From: Treponema sp. UBA6852
GTDB taxonomy: Bacteria; Spirochaetota; Spirochaetia; Treponematales; Treponemataceae
NCBI GenBank assembly: GCA_002449305.1
Contig: DKDI01000048.1
Span: forward strand, 121,075-172,318
Direction of reading: 5' to 3'
DNA: 51,244 bases
A program made the position numbers and the translations under genes. The notes beneath the pieces were generated by a model, which saw nothing but the letters and a program-made list of their open reading frames with translations, did no database searches and was not told the DNA's origin. Below, in pieces: positions 17,095 to 26,141 of the stretch (positions are counted from its first letter, which is position 1; each line of letters begins with the position of its first letter).

Positions 17095-18026
17095 TATTTT
17101 TTTTCCTCTGAAAAAGCATTCATTAAAACCACCATATTTTTTTCCATGCCTTCAATGTATGCATTTTTTTCCAGCCGCCCATTTACGCACGGATCAAGCT
17201 CATAAACAGAAAGTCCGGTTTCATTTGCAATAATTTTCGCCGCGTTAGAAGAGTACTGAGGCTCAGCAAAAAGAACAACATCTTCTCCAAGGTTCGTAAC
17301 AAATTTTATTCTTTCAATTATTTTTGACAATTCTTTTGCACTTGGAACAGTTCCCGGCTCCTGCTCAATAACTGCCGAAATTTCAAAACCAAATTCTTTT
17401 GCAAAATAAGGAAACGCTTCATGGAAAGTTATAATTTTTCTTCCGGCAAAAGGCGCAAGAGAAGTTTTCATTTTTTGCTCAAGGGCATTCAACTGTTCTA
17501 TATAAATCAAAGAATTTTTTTTGTATTTTTCTGAATTTTTTGAATCAAGCAAGCAAAGTCCTTTTGTTATTTTTTGCACTTCATAAATCGCGCCGGAAAC
17601 ACTCACCCAGACATGAGGATTTCCGTCAAAAAGCTCAAAGCCATCAGAAGCGACAACAAGTGAATTTTTTTTCAGTGAAAAAGCCTTGTCAAAAAAATCT
17701 TCCATTCCGCTTCCGTTTACAACAAGAATGTCGCATTTTTCAATAAGCTTCATGTCGGCAGTTGTAAGCTGATAATCATGCAAGCAACCAGTTTCAGCAG
17801 GCGCTAAAAGCGAAACTTCAACATCGTCAATTCCATCCGTCAAATTTAAAAGCATTATATAGATTGGATAAAAAGATGCCGTTATTTTTAGTTTTTCAGA
17901 ATCAGCTGAAGCAGAAGTCTGTTTTTCTGACAAAGAAACTTTCCAAACTGAAAAAAAAGAAATAATAAACACAAAAAAACAAACTGTAAAAATTAAGGTT
18001 ATTTTAAGAGATTTTTTTTCTTCCAT
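17094..18026 (-). CDS. Metal-binding lipoprotein/periplasmic component (ZnuA-like)
   Basis: A 310-residue cluster A-I solute-binding protein. A hydrophobic N-terminal anchor (residues 8-28) without a lipobox suggests a membrane-tethered or secreted form. Three metal-ligand histidines are in place: His83 (CLHDYQLT), His138 (NPHVWVS) and His202 (TFHEAFPYFAKEFG), and the fourth acidic ligand is in YELDP near the end. The His-rich loop common in zinc-specific ZnuA is absent. It is the first gene of the five-gene minus-strand operon. Confidence 0.9.
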   Translation of the reverse strand: MEEKKSLKITLIFTVCFFVFIISFFSVWKVSLSEKQTSASADSEKLKITASFYPIYIMLLNLTDGIDDVEVSLLAPAETGCLHDYQLTTADMKLIEKCDILVVNGSGMEDFFDKAFSLKKNSLVVASDGFELFDGNPHVWVSVSGAIYEVQKITKGLCLLDSKNSEKYKKNSLIYIEQLNALEQKMKTSLAPFAGRKIITFHEAFPYFAKEFGFEISAVIEQEPGTVPSAKELSKIIERIKFVTNLGEDVVLFAEPQYSSNAAKIIANETGLSVYELDPCVNGRLEKNAYIEGMEKNMVVLMNAFSEEKK

Positions 18027-18169
18027 AAAATTATTCTATCTGAACTAAGCATTATTTACAATAAGACAAAAAAGTTATAAATAACAATTTGTTTTTCAGA
18101 ATAGCACAAATTTTAGTTGACGTATATATAATTTCAGTTCATAATGGGATTGAATCTTTGAGGAAAAAA

Positions 18170-19315
18170 ATGTCGAATCAAATTGTCACAACAGGAATTT
18201 CATTTTTCGGAGCAGGCACTTTAAAAAATTTCAATGAAGAAATAAAAAATAACGGCTTTCAAAGAATTTTTATCATAGCAAATCCAGAATTTCAAAACGC
18301 ATTAAAAAAAATTTCCTCAATGCTTGCAAAAAACAAAATTGTATACAGCATTTTTGACAGAGTAAGCCAGACAGCATCCCTTTCCGATACAAGAGCCGCA
18401 TTAAACGCAGCAAAAACACTCAGAGCTGATGCAGTGATTTCTGTAGGCTCAAAATCAGTTTCAGACATTTCAAAAGCAGTATCGCTTCTTCTTTCAAATC
18501 CTGAAATTTCAGATCCAAGAAAATTAGAAGGAAAGGCAAAACCAAAAAACAAAGCAATTCCGCTTTATATGTTTTTTACGTCAATCGGAAATGCCTGGGA
18601 CTCTAGCCATATTTTTATCTTAGAAGATGAATCGCAGCGAAAAAAAATTGAATGCGAAGACATAAACGCAATTCCAAAAGCATTTTTTTTCGATACAGAG
18701 CTTGTTTCCATTACAAATAAAAATGACTTCGCATTTTTAGCTTCTTCCCTTTTGGCTTCTTCCATTGAGTCATTTATCTGCAAATCTTCCTGGGATTTGA
18801 GCAACTTTTTCGCATTAAAGGCAATGAAGTTGATTTATGAAAACGCGCTTCTAGCTTCAAAAGAAAATTCAAAGGCAATAGAAAATATGCTTTATGCGCA
18901 ATATTATGCCGGCATTGCTTTTGCAAACGGAGGCGCGGCTTTTGCAACGGCAGCATCACTTTCCTTGGAAGCGGCAATTGGAATTTCCTTTTCAAAATCC
19001 ATAGTTCCAATATTTAAGGAATCAATGGAATTCTATGCGGCTTCAACAGGACAAAAATACAAAGACATCGCAGTGAACATGGGAGCAAAAGTTTCATCTT
19101 CAGCCTCTCCAGAATCATTTAGAAAAACCGCGATAAATTCTGTCGAGAAATTTTTCAAAGAACATTCTGTGGCAAAAAAAATTGAAGAAGTGAAAATTTC
19201 AAAAGAAGACATTTCGTTCATCCAAGAAAATATTTTAAAAAACAAATATACAGAACTGAATCCAAAAACTGTAACAAAAAAGAAAATTTCGGATGTTTTA
19301 AAATTGCTTTCCTAA
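18170..19315 (+). CDS. Iron-ADH-fold protein lacking metal ligands
   Basis: A 381-residue protein with the iron-containing alcohol dehydrogenase fold: an N-terminal Rossmann part (RADAVISVGSKSVSDISKA, in place of the usual GGGSxxDxAK) and an all-helical C-terminal part. The four metal ligands (Asp, three His) seem lost: the DAxxH region reads SLLASSIESF, and the VHxMxH...GHxxxH region reads FATAASLSLEAAIGISFSKS. It is therefore likely a non-catalytic or altered paralogue. The ATG at 18170 has GAGG six bases upstream. It overlaps the convergent methyltransferase gene by four bases. Confidence 0.75.
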   Translation: MSNQIVTTGISFFGAGTLKNFNEEIKNNGFQRIFIIANPEFQNALKKISSMLAKNKIVYSIFDRVSQTASLSDTRAALNAAKTLRADAVISVGSKSVSDISKAVSLLLSNPEISDPRKLEGKAKPKNKAIPLYMFFTSIGNAWDSSHIFILEDESQRKKIECEDINAIPKAFFFDTELVSITNKNDFAFLASSLLASSIESFICKSSWDLSNFFALKAMKLIYENALLASKENSKAIENMLYAQYYAGIAFANGGAAFATAASLSLEAAIGISFSKSIVPIFKESMEFYAASTGQKYKDIAVNMGAKVSSSASPESFRKTAINSVEKFFKEHSVAKKIEEVKISKEDISFIQENILKNKYTELNPKTVTKKKISDVLKLLS

Positions 19316-20601
19316 AAAACATCAGAAAAAAAAGCTGAGCATTCGTTAAAGACTTCAATAAAAGGCAACAAACTTTCTTTACCGATTTTCATTTTTAACA
19401 AATAATCATCTACTTTTAAAATTGAATTTTCAGAGTTTGTTTTTGATAAAAAATAAAAAGTTTTGGCAATATCAAATTCTTTTGGACCTTTGCAAGACAA
19501 AAGAAAATTCGAAGCAAATAAATTTTTATCTTCATCAATTAAAATATTTTCCGGACAAAAATTTCCGTGGCAAAAAAAATTTCCTTCTGGAAGTTTTTTC
19601 AGTTTTCTTATGACAGAAGAATTTTCTTTTGAATTTCCGCCTAAAATAAAAACCAGCAGTTCCTTATAGCTTGTAAGATTTTCCGCATTTAAACTCAAAA
19701 GTTTTTTATGAAGCAAAACAAATTTATCAGAAAAAATATTTTTATCGAGTTCACTCAAAATCTGTAATGGATTTTTTTCAGTATTACTTTGAAAAACAAT
19801 TCCAAAGCAGCCGTTTGTTTTCAAAAAATCACAAGGTATAAATTTTGAAACATCCTGTTTATAAGCAAACTGGGAATTTCTAAAATCCATTAATGCAAAT
19901 TCCTTTGAAACATTTTCATTGAAGAGCTTTAAAAACCGATTTTTGTCAATCTTAAAAATTTTAAAATACTTTTTTTCTTCAAGAAAATTTTCTGCCGAAA
20001 TAAAATTTGAATAATCAGTTTTAAATTTGCTGACAGAAATTCCATCTCCAGTTTTATAAAATTCAGTTGTAAACTCCGTGTTTTCCTTTAAAAAATTCAC
20101 ATAGCGTTTTATTTTCCGAACAAGTTTTTTTGTGCTATAGCTTTTGGTAAGATTCTGATTTTCAACAATTCCGTGAAACAGCAAATTGTCGCTTATGATT
20201 GCACCTTCCGCATTTAAATTTGCCTTGAACTTTTCAAAAAATTTTTCGTACTGAGCTTTTGCCGCATCAATAAAAATCAAATCAAATTTTTCATTTATAT
20301 CGCAAGACAAGGCATCGTTATTTATTATTTTTATTCTGTTTTTTAAACCGCATTTTTCCACATTTTGAATTGCCTGAATAGTCCGGTCAATGTCGATTTC
20401 AATTGTTGTAACTTTTATATTTTCATTAGCAAGAGCAAACTGAATAGCAGAATATCCTACAGCAGTTCCAATCTCCAAAATTGATTTTACATTATGACTT
20501 TTTATAAAACTGCAAATAAATTCAGAAGTTGCATCCTGCATAATGGGGACATTGTTTTTATGCGCAAGAGATTTTATTTCAAGCAAGAAATCCGCTGACA
20601 T
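19312..20601 (-). CDS. O-methyltransferase fused to APH-like pseudokinase domain
   Basis: A 429-residue two-domain protein. Residues 1-195 are a class I O-methyltransferase of the TrmR/YrrM type (ILEIGTAVGYSAIQFA at 41-56, LIFIDAAKAQYEKFFE, ISDNLLFHG). Residues 210-429 resemble an aminoglycoside/choline kinase fold: the Brenner motif reads CHGNFCPENIL at 344-354 where the family has HGDxxxxN, and the later Asp of the metal site is replaced in SNFLLS at 364-369. The catalytic Asp is thus Asn347. The start overlaps prmC by 23 bases. Confidence 0.75.
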   Translation of the reverse strand: MSADFLLEIKSLAHKNNVPIMQDATSEFICSFIKSHNVKSILEIGTAVGYSAIQFALANENIKVTTIEIDIDRTIQAIQNVEKCGLKNRIKIINNDALSCDINEKFDLIFIDAAKAQYEKFFEKFKANLNAEGAIISDNLLFHGIVENQNLTKSYSTKKLVRKIKRYVNFLKENTEFTTEFYKTGDGISVSKFKTDYSNFISAENFLEEKKYFKIFKIDKNRFLKLFNENVSKEFALMDFRNSQFAYKQDVSKFIPCDFLKTNGCFGIVFQSNTEKNPLQILSELDKNIFSDKFVLLHKKLLSLNAENLTSYKELLVFILGGNSKENSSVIRKLKKLPEGNFFCHGNFCPENILIDEDKNLFASNFLLSCKGPKEFDIAKTFYFLSKTNSENSILKVDDYLLKMKIGKESLLPFIEVFNECSAFFSDVF

Positions 20602-21511
20602 TTCTAAACTGTCCTTCCAAATCTTTATAAATTTTTACATCTTTAAATTTTGAATTTTCCATTATTTTTTTAGTTTGCAAAGCATTGTATTCGCCAGTTT
20701 CCAAAATTAAAATTCCGCCAGGATTTAAAAAATCAACCGACTGGAAAATCAAGTTTCTTATAATCTCAAGTCCATCGTCAAGGTTCGTAAGATTCCCGTT
20801 CAAATCAATGTCGCCGCACAACGCAAGAGAAGGCTCGCATCTTCCATCTTTTAAAAGCTCAACAGTTTGAGAATAAGGAATATACGGCGGATTAGAAACA
20901 ATGACATCAAAAAGTCCGTTTCTGCTACATCCTAAATTTTCAAAAAGATTGCTTTGCACAAAAACAGTTTTTTCAAAAGCACACTTGCTAAGCAAACTCA
21001 AAGAATTTTTCTTTGCAACATCAAGAGTTTTTTTACTTATGTCTGCAAAAATAATTTTGGGAAGCAATTGTTTGGGAATTATTTTTTTTTCTTCTATGAA
21101 TTTTAGAATGCTGACTCCAACACATCCGCTTCCTGAACACATATCGCAAACAGAAAGAATTTTACAGTCTGAAGATGCATGAAATTTTTCCTCAATAAAA
21201 TTAACAGCATTTTCAACAAGCAACTCTGTATCTGGCTTAGGAATAAGAACATTTTGGTCAACTTCAAAATTATATCCAAAAAACTCTTTTGCTCCTGTAA
21301 TATATGCAACAGGCAAGCCAGTTTTTCTTTTTTCAATTGAAGAACAAAAAAGAAGCTTTTGCGGTTCAGAGAGTTCTGTTTCAGAATGAAAAAGAATAAA
21401 AGTTTGGTCACATTTTAAAATCCATTTTAAAATAACATCAGCATCAAGAAGAGGACTTAAACTGGATTTTAATTCAGACAGTGCAAACTTTCTGGCTTGG
21501 CTTATTGTCAT
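20579..21511 (-). CDS. prmC: Release-factor glutamine methyltransferase
   Basis: PrmC (HemK), 310 residues, which methylates the GGQ glutamine of release factors. The SAM-binding core CDMCSGSGCVGVSIL is near residue 120 and the catalytic NPPY motif (VIVSNPPYIPYS) near 205. The N-terminal helical domain (LDADVILKWIL, SGLPVAYITGAKEFFG-type stretch) is present. It follows prfA, its substrate gene, by 11 bases, a common pairing. Confidence 0.94.
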   Translation of the reverse strand: MTISQARKFALSELKSSLSPLLDADVILKWILKCDQTFILFHSETELSEPQKLLFCSSIEKRKTGLPVAYITGAKEFFGYNFEVDQNVLIPKPDTELLVENAVNFIEEKFHASSDCKILSVCDMCSGSGCVGVSILKFIEEKKIIPKQLLPKIIFADISKKTLDVAKKNSLSLLSKCAFEKTVFVQSNLFENLGCSRNGLFDVIVSNPPYIPYSQTVELLKDGRCEPSLALCGDIDLNGNLTNLDDGLEIIRNLIFQSVDFLNPGGILILETGEYNALQTKKIMENSKFKDVKIYKDLEGQFRNVSGFLA

Positions 21512-21522
21512 ATTTTAAAATT

Positions 21523-22608
21523 TCAACTTACAAGATCAGAACTGTCTTTTAACTGCTCCTCTTTTGCATAGACATTCAGCGCATCAAGCATTTCATCCAT
21601 ATTGCCCATCATAAATGAAGGCAAATTATGCAAACTCAAATTTATGCGGTGATCTGTAACTCTGTCCTGCGGAAAATTATAAGTGCGGATTTTTTCACTG
21701 CGGGCACCGCTTCCAACCATGCTTTTTCTTGCATCCGCGCGTTCTGACTGACGCTTGGTTTCTTCAAGGTCAAAAAGACGAGCACGCAAAACCCTGAACG
21801 CCTTGTCCTTATTTTTATGCTGGCTTTTTTCATCCTGTTGAATAACAACAATTCCAGTAGGAATATGAGTCAAGCGGACTGCAGAATCTGTTGTATTAAC
21901 ACACTGACCGCCAGGACCGCCTGCACGCATAACATCAACGCGAACATCTTCCGGCCTGATTTGAATTTCAGTTTCTTCAGCCTCTGGCAAAACAGCGACA
22001 GTTACAGTTGAAGTCTGAAGACGTCCCTGGCTTTCTGTGGCAGGAACACGCTGAACACGATGAACTCCACTTTCCCACCTTAAAGTTCCATAAACAAATT
22101 TTCCTGCAATCGATGTTACAATTTTATTGAATCCGCCGACTTCAGTTTCCTGAGCTTCCATTGTTTCTGTTTTCCAGCCTTTGCGTTCTGCAAGGTGCAT
22201 ATACATTTCCCACAAATCACGGACAAAAAGGCTTGCTTCATCTCCACCAGCGGCGCTTCTAATTTCAAGAATAATATTTTTTTCATCAAGAGGATCTGGC
22301 GGAATCAGTTTAAGTTTTATTTCTTCTTCCAGTTTAGGCTTTTTTTCCTCAAGCTCTTTCAGTTCTTCTCTTGCAAGTTCTTTCATGTCGCGGTCTTCCT
22401 CTTCTGTTATGAGGACTGTCGCATCTTCAATTCCTTTTAGAATTTTTTTATATTCGTCGTAAAGCGACATAAGTTCTGTAAGCTGCTGGTGCTCACGCAT
22501 TGTTTCTTTATATTTTTTTTGATCCTTAATTAAAGAGGCATCTCCAACAAGTTCTGAAACCACATTGTAACGTGCAGAAAGATCTTCAAGTTTTTTTATC
22601 AAATCCAT
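21523..22608 (-). CDS. prfA: Peptide chain release factor 1
   Basis: RF1, 361 residues, which reads UAA and UAG and triggers peptide release. The codon-recognition PxT motif is RVPATESQGR near residue 187, and the catalytic GGQ is in AGGPGGQCVNTTDSAVR near 230. The position after GGQ-Q is Cys where RF1 most often has His. Length and ends match the family. It is first in the prfA-prmC-methyltransferase operon. Confidence 0.96.
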   Translation of the reverse strand: MDLIKKLEDLSARYNVVSELVGDASLIKDQKKYKETMREHQQLTELMSLYDEYKKILKGIEDATVLITEEEDRDMKELAREELKELEEKKPKLEEEIKLKLIPPDPLDEKNIILEIRSAAGGDEASLFVRDLWEMYMHLAERKGWKTETMEAQETEVGGFNKIVTSIAGKFVYGTLRWESGVHRVQRVPATESQGRLQTSTVTVAVLPEAEETEIQIRPEDVRVDVMRAGGPGGQCVNTTDSAVRLTHIPTGIVVIQQDEKSQHKNKDKAFRVLRARLFDLEETKRQSERADARKSMVGSGARSEKIRTYNFPQDRVTDHRINLSLHNLPSFMMGNMDEMLDALNVYAKEEQLKDSSDLVS

Positions 22609-22682
22609 AGTTTATAAAATATATCGAGTTTCTATGAAAAAAGCAATGAACTGTGAAATTTGAATTTCTGCAAAAATTGCTA

Positions 22683-24014
22683 TTAAAAATTCAAATTTTT
22701 TATATAAAGATTTTCAAATGATTTATCTTGAGCAAGGTCCACGTGAATTGAATTTTCTGCAAGTTCGCAAGCGGATTTTCTTAAATCCAAATTTAAAAGC
22801 AAAAGTGAAGCTCCGCAAAGTGACGCATTTCCAGCAGCGAAAGTTTTTTCCGAAAGAAACTTTGGAATCATTTTTACATCGCAGGCATCTTTTATATCAA
22901 GAAGAGAGCCAAAGCCCCCAGCCAAATAAAGAATTCCAGATTTGCATTTTGATTTTTCAGAAAGAATTTCAAGGCCTGTTAAAACAGCTGATTTGGCAAG
23001 CTGAAAATTTCTTATATCTTTTTGGCAAATATAAATTTCATCCTTAAGAGCAATTTTTTCTTTTCCAGAAATAAATGTTCCAAACGAATCTATTATTCCG
23101 TTTCTTAAAAATTCTGAAACTGCGCTTAGAATTCCAGTTCCGCAAATTCCAATTGCTTTTCCGTTTCCAAGAACAAAACATTTTACTTCATTTTTTTCAA
23201 GAACTTTAACTTTTGCAATAGCACCTTCTTGCGCAGGAATTCCGCAGTCAATTCCATAACCTTCAAACGCAGGTCCTGCTGAAGTTGATGCGCAAAAAAT
23301 TTTGTCCAATTCCGCAGAATAAACGCAAAGCTCGCAGTTTGTTCCAATGTCAGCAAGAAATTTATTTTCATTTTTTTCTAGAAAACCGCAGGCAATCAAT
23401 GAACAAACAGTGTCGCCGCCAACAAAAGATTCAATTGCAGGAGCAAAGTAAAAATCACAATCTAGCGGAATATTTTCAAAATTCAAAAGTTTATTTGCTT
23501 GAATTGAAAATCCAAATTTGCTTGGAAGTGAAAAAGGAAACTGTGCAAGTGAATCCGCGGAAATTCCAAGAACAAAAGATTCCATTGCTGTGTTCCCGGA
23601 AATCACAATGCGCTTTAAAACTGCTCGTCCGCGGCGATTTTCAACAAAAAAACTTTGAGATGAAAGAATCAGTTTTTTTGAAATTCTTTCTATTTGAGAT
23701 AAAATTGATTCATGAAGCTTTTTAAGACCAGAAGGTTTGCTTGAAAACAAAATTCTTGAAACAACATCGCTTCCAAATTCAATCTGACAATTTTCTTCGC
23801 CAACAGAAGCAACAAGGATTCCGTCTTTTAGCGTAAAAAGATTTGCGGCTATAGAAGTCGTTCCAATATCAAAGGCAATTCCAACAAAATTCAGCGCAAG
23901 AGAATTGTCGCCTTTTAAATTTTCAAGACCAGAGAAATCCGCAAGAACAGAAATATTTTTTTTTGTTTCCGAACCTTCACATAAACCGCAATGCCGGCAA
24001 ACTGAACAAATCAC
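22683..24014 (-). CDS. ASKHA-type protein resembling corrinoid-activating ATPases
   Basis: A 443-residue ASKHA ATPase related to reductive activators of corrinoid proteins (DUF4445). It has an actin-like phosphate 1 loop GIAFDIGTTSIAANLF near residue 47, IVISGNTAMESFVLGI near 137, LADIGTNCELCVY near 220, IGICGTGILSAVSEFL near 288, and YLAGGFGSLLDI near 366. Family members usually carry an N-terminal [2Fe-2S] ferredoxin; here it is replaced by Cys3, Cys6, Cys9 and Cys12 in C-x2-C-x2-C-x2-C. The start is GTG at 24014, immediately after the chromate-transporter stop. No corrinoid methyltransferase is nearby. Confidence 0.7.
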   Translation of the reverse strand: MICSVCRHCGLCEGSETKKNISVLADFSGLENLKGDNSLALNFVGIAFDIGTTSIAANLFTLKDGILVASVGEENCQIEFGSDVVSRILFSSKPSGLKKLHESILSQIERISKKLILSSQSFFVENRRGRAVLKRIVISGNTAMESFVLGISADSLAQFPFSLPSKFGFSIQANKLLNFENIPLDCDFYFAPAIESFVGGDTVCSLIACGFLEKNENKFLADIGTNCELCVYSAELDKIFCASTSAGPAFEGYGIDCGIPAQEGAIAKVKVLEKNEVKCFVLGNGKAIGICGTGILSAVSEFLRNGIIDSFGTFISGKEKIALKDEIYICQKDIRNFQLAKSAVLTGLEILSEKSKCKSGILYLAGGFGSLLDIKDACDVKMIPKFLSEKTFAAGNASLCGASLLLLNLDLRKSACELAENSIHVDLAQDKSFENLYIKNLNF

Positions 24015-24578
24015 TTAAAAAAACACAACTCCAAAAACTGCGCCAAAAACAACAACCACAACAGGATGAACTTTTGTTTTAAATAACACAACCAACGAAA
24101 CCGTAAAAATAGCAAGAGCCGGAAAATTAAAAATCTGCAAAAATCCAGAGTCAGAATTTTGAGTGCTGAAGTTTAAGATTGACAACGTGAAAATCTGAAC
24201 AAGAACACACAAAACAAGTCCGCTTGTAACCGGCCGTAAAGTTTTAAATATTGATTTCACCAAAGGCTTTTCCTGAAACTTTGAAAAAAATTTTGCAATC
24301 AAAATAATAGTAACAATCGATGGAAGAATTTCGCCAATCGTTGCAATAATTCCGCCGGGCACTCCATAAAGCTCTGTTCCAATATATGTTGCAATATTTA
24401 TTCCAATCGGTCCGGGCGTGCTTTCACTGATTGCAAGCATACTGTAAAATTTTTCCGCGGAAATAAGTCCATACTGATTTACAAGAACATTTTGCATAAA
24501 AGACGCCGCAACGAGGCCGCCGCCGACTGCAAAAAATCCAATATACATGAAGACAAAAAATAATTGCAAAAGAGTCAT
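24015..24578 (-). CDS. Chromate transporter family protein, half 2
   Basis: A 187-residue membrane protein of the CHR family (short-chain, single-domain form). Typical is the N-terminal FFAVGGGLVAASFMQNVL, with MLAISESTPGPIGINIATYIG. About five hydrophobic segments follow. It overlaps its partner by four bases. Such pairs form a heteromeric transporter; chromate export is the name of the family, and the natural substrate is unknown here. Confidence 0.85.
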   Translation of the reverse strand: MTLLQLFFVFMYIGFFAVGGGLVAASFMQNVLVNQYGLISAEKFYSMLAISESTPGPIGINIATYIGTELYGVPGGIIATIGEILPSIVTIILIAKFFSKFQEKPLVKSIFKTLRPVTSGLVLCVLVQIFTLSILNFSTQNSDSGFLQIFNFPALAIFTVSLVVLFKTKVHPVVVVVFGAVFGVVFF

Positions 24579-25147
24579 TTTTTTATTTCCTCAGCTGAAT
24601 TAAATTTTTTTGAAGCTGCAAAAGCAACAGCGCCAATAAAAGCCGCGCTCAAAACAACTAAAACTGTATGCGCATGGAAAAAATAAATTGAAGCAAACGA
24701 AGCAAAAAACAGCAAGACGCTCCAAAGACTTTTTAAATTTTTCTTGCAGAGATTAAAAACAGCATAAGTAAGCAAAGCCGCAACCGCAGCGTTGATTCCT
24801 TTCATTGCTTTTTGAACCCAGCCAATTTGCTCAAAGTTCGAAATGAATTTTGCAATTATACTTATTATGATTACTGAAGGCGTTACCATTCCAAGAGTTG
24901 CAAAAATTCCGCCGATAGTTCCAGCACGTTTATGGCCAACAAAAGTCGCCACATTCACTGCAATTATTCCCGGAGTTGTCTGCGCAATTGAATAGTAATC
25001 AAGAATTTCATCCATAGAAACCCAGTTTTTCTCGTTAATCAGGACACGCTCCAAAAGAGGAAGCATAGTAAGTCCGCCGCCAAAAGTTACAATTCCGATT
25101 TTAAAAAAAGTAATAAATAAATCAACAAGTTCTTTGAACAAAGCCAT
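24575..25147 (-). CDS. Chromate transporter family protein, half 1
   Basis: A 190-residue partner of the downstream CHR half, with IGIVTFGGGLTMLPLLERVL and YSIAQTTPGIIAVNVATFVG. I place the start at the ATG at 25147 (MALFKELVDLF); a longer in-frame start would run through the tpiA terminator and into tpiA. It begins about 40 bases after that terminator. The two halves and the ASKHA gene seem to form one transcript. Confidence 0.83.
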   Translation of the reverse strand: MALFKELVDLFITFFKIGIVTFGGGLTMLPLLERVLINEKNWVSMDEILDYYSIAQTTPGIIAVNVATFVGHKRAGTIGGIFATLGMVTPSVIIISIIAKFISNFEQIGWVQKAMKGINAAVAALLTYAVFNLCKKNLKSLWSVLLFFASFASIYFFHAHTVLVVLSAAFIGAVAFAASKKFNSAEEIKK

Positions 25148-25186
25148 AACGTTTTTTATAATATAAAAATAAATGGGAAGTAGCAA

Positions 25187-25232
25187 GAAAAAAAGCTGCC
25201 CTTTTGCTTTTTGTAGCCACAGGACAGCTTTT
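25187..25232 (-). terminator. Terminator of tpiA
   Basis: On the minus strand AAAAGCTGTCC (25222-25232) pairs with GGGCAGCTTTT (25191-25201), one G-T pair, with a 20-base loop, followed by a T-run. Confidence 0.8.
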
Positions 25233-25250
25233 AAAGTGCAGAAAAAAAAA

Positions 25251-26000
25251 TTAGCACTCGCAGATTGGAACAAAAGTTTCAGCTTTCAAAGAAGCTCCGC
25301 CAATCAAGCCGCCGTCAATATCAGGCTGGGCAAGAAGTTCTGGAGCATTTGAAGCTTTCATTGAGCCGCCGTACTGGATGATGATTTCATCGGCAACTTT
25401 CTGATTGTAAAGCTTTGCAATGTATCCGCGCACAAATTTGTGGATTGCCTCGGCATCTTCTGGAGTTGCAGTTTTTCCAGTTCCGATTGCCCAAACAGGC
25501 TCGTAAGCAATTGTAACACGTTTCATCTGTTCTTCTGTTACACCAGCCAAGTCTGCGGAAAGCTGGAATGCGCAAACCTGTTCTGCGTTTCCTGCCTCAC
25601 GGTCAGCAAGAAGCTCACCAATGCAAAGGTCAACTTCCAAGCCTTCATTTAAAGCGCGGCGAACTTTTTTGTTGATAAGCTCATCAGACTCACCGATTTC
25701 GTGGCGGCGTTCTGAATGTCCAAGAATTACACACTGAACACCAAGATCCTTGAGCATTTCTGTTGAAACTTCACCTGTGTGAGCTCCGTTTGCAGTTGCA
25801 GCGCAATCCTGGGCAGCAAGAATAATGTTTGAACCTTTTACAACCTGACTTACAGCATCAAGGTAAACAAAAGGAACACCAATCATAAATTTGTTTGTTT
25901 TTCCTTTTAATGCGGAAACCAAATCCGATGCAAGTTTTACTGCTTCCGCTTTGGAAGTGTTCATTTTCCAGTTTCCGGCGATATAATGAGTACGTGCCAT
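25251..26000 (-). CDS. tpiA: Triosephosphate isomerase
   Basis: TPI, 249 residues, interconverting dihydroxyacetone phosphate and glyceraldehyde-3-phosphate. It starts MARTHYIAGNWKMN with the active-site Lys, has the catalytic His in VILGHSERR near residue 95, and the catalytic Glu in VTIAYEPVWAIGTGKTAT near 167; loop and phosphate grip are in IIQYGGSMKA and DGGLIGGASL. The ATG at 26000 follows GGAG by eight bases; a TTG two codons earlier is less likely. Confidence 0.97.
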   Translation of the reverse strand: MARTHYIAGNWKMNTSKAEAVKLASDLVSALKGKTNKFMIGVPFVYLDAVSQVVKGSNIILAAQDCAATANGAHTGEVSTEMLKDLGVQCVILGHSERRHEIGESDELINKKVRRALNEGLEVDLCIGELLADREAGNAEQVCAFQLSADLAGVTEEQMKRVTIAYEPVWAIGTGKTATPEDAEAIHKFVRGYIAKLYNQKVADEIIIQYGGSMKASNAPELLAQPDIDGGLIGGASLKAETFVPICEC

Positions 26001-26082
26001 AACCAAACTCCTATCTAAAATTTAATGACAATAATTTTACAACAACAAAGAACTAAAATCAATTGCAATAAATGGAAGCACA

Positions 26083-26112
26083 TTTACAGCAGAAAAAAAA
26101 ATATGTTATAAT
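26083..26112 (+). promoter_or_regulatory. Promoter of the FIST/MCP pair
   Basis: TTTACA at 26083-26088 and TATAAT at 26107-26112 are 18 bases apart. The ATG at 26142 has GGAG ten bases before it. Confidence 0.55.
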
Positions 26113-26141
26113 AAAAAAAATACAAAGAGTTGGAGCGCATA

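Noticed and set aside
25148..25273. Longer start of the chromate transporter half 1
   Set aside because: It would run through the tpiA terminator and overlap the tpiA end.
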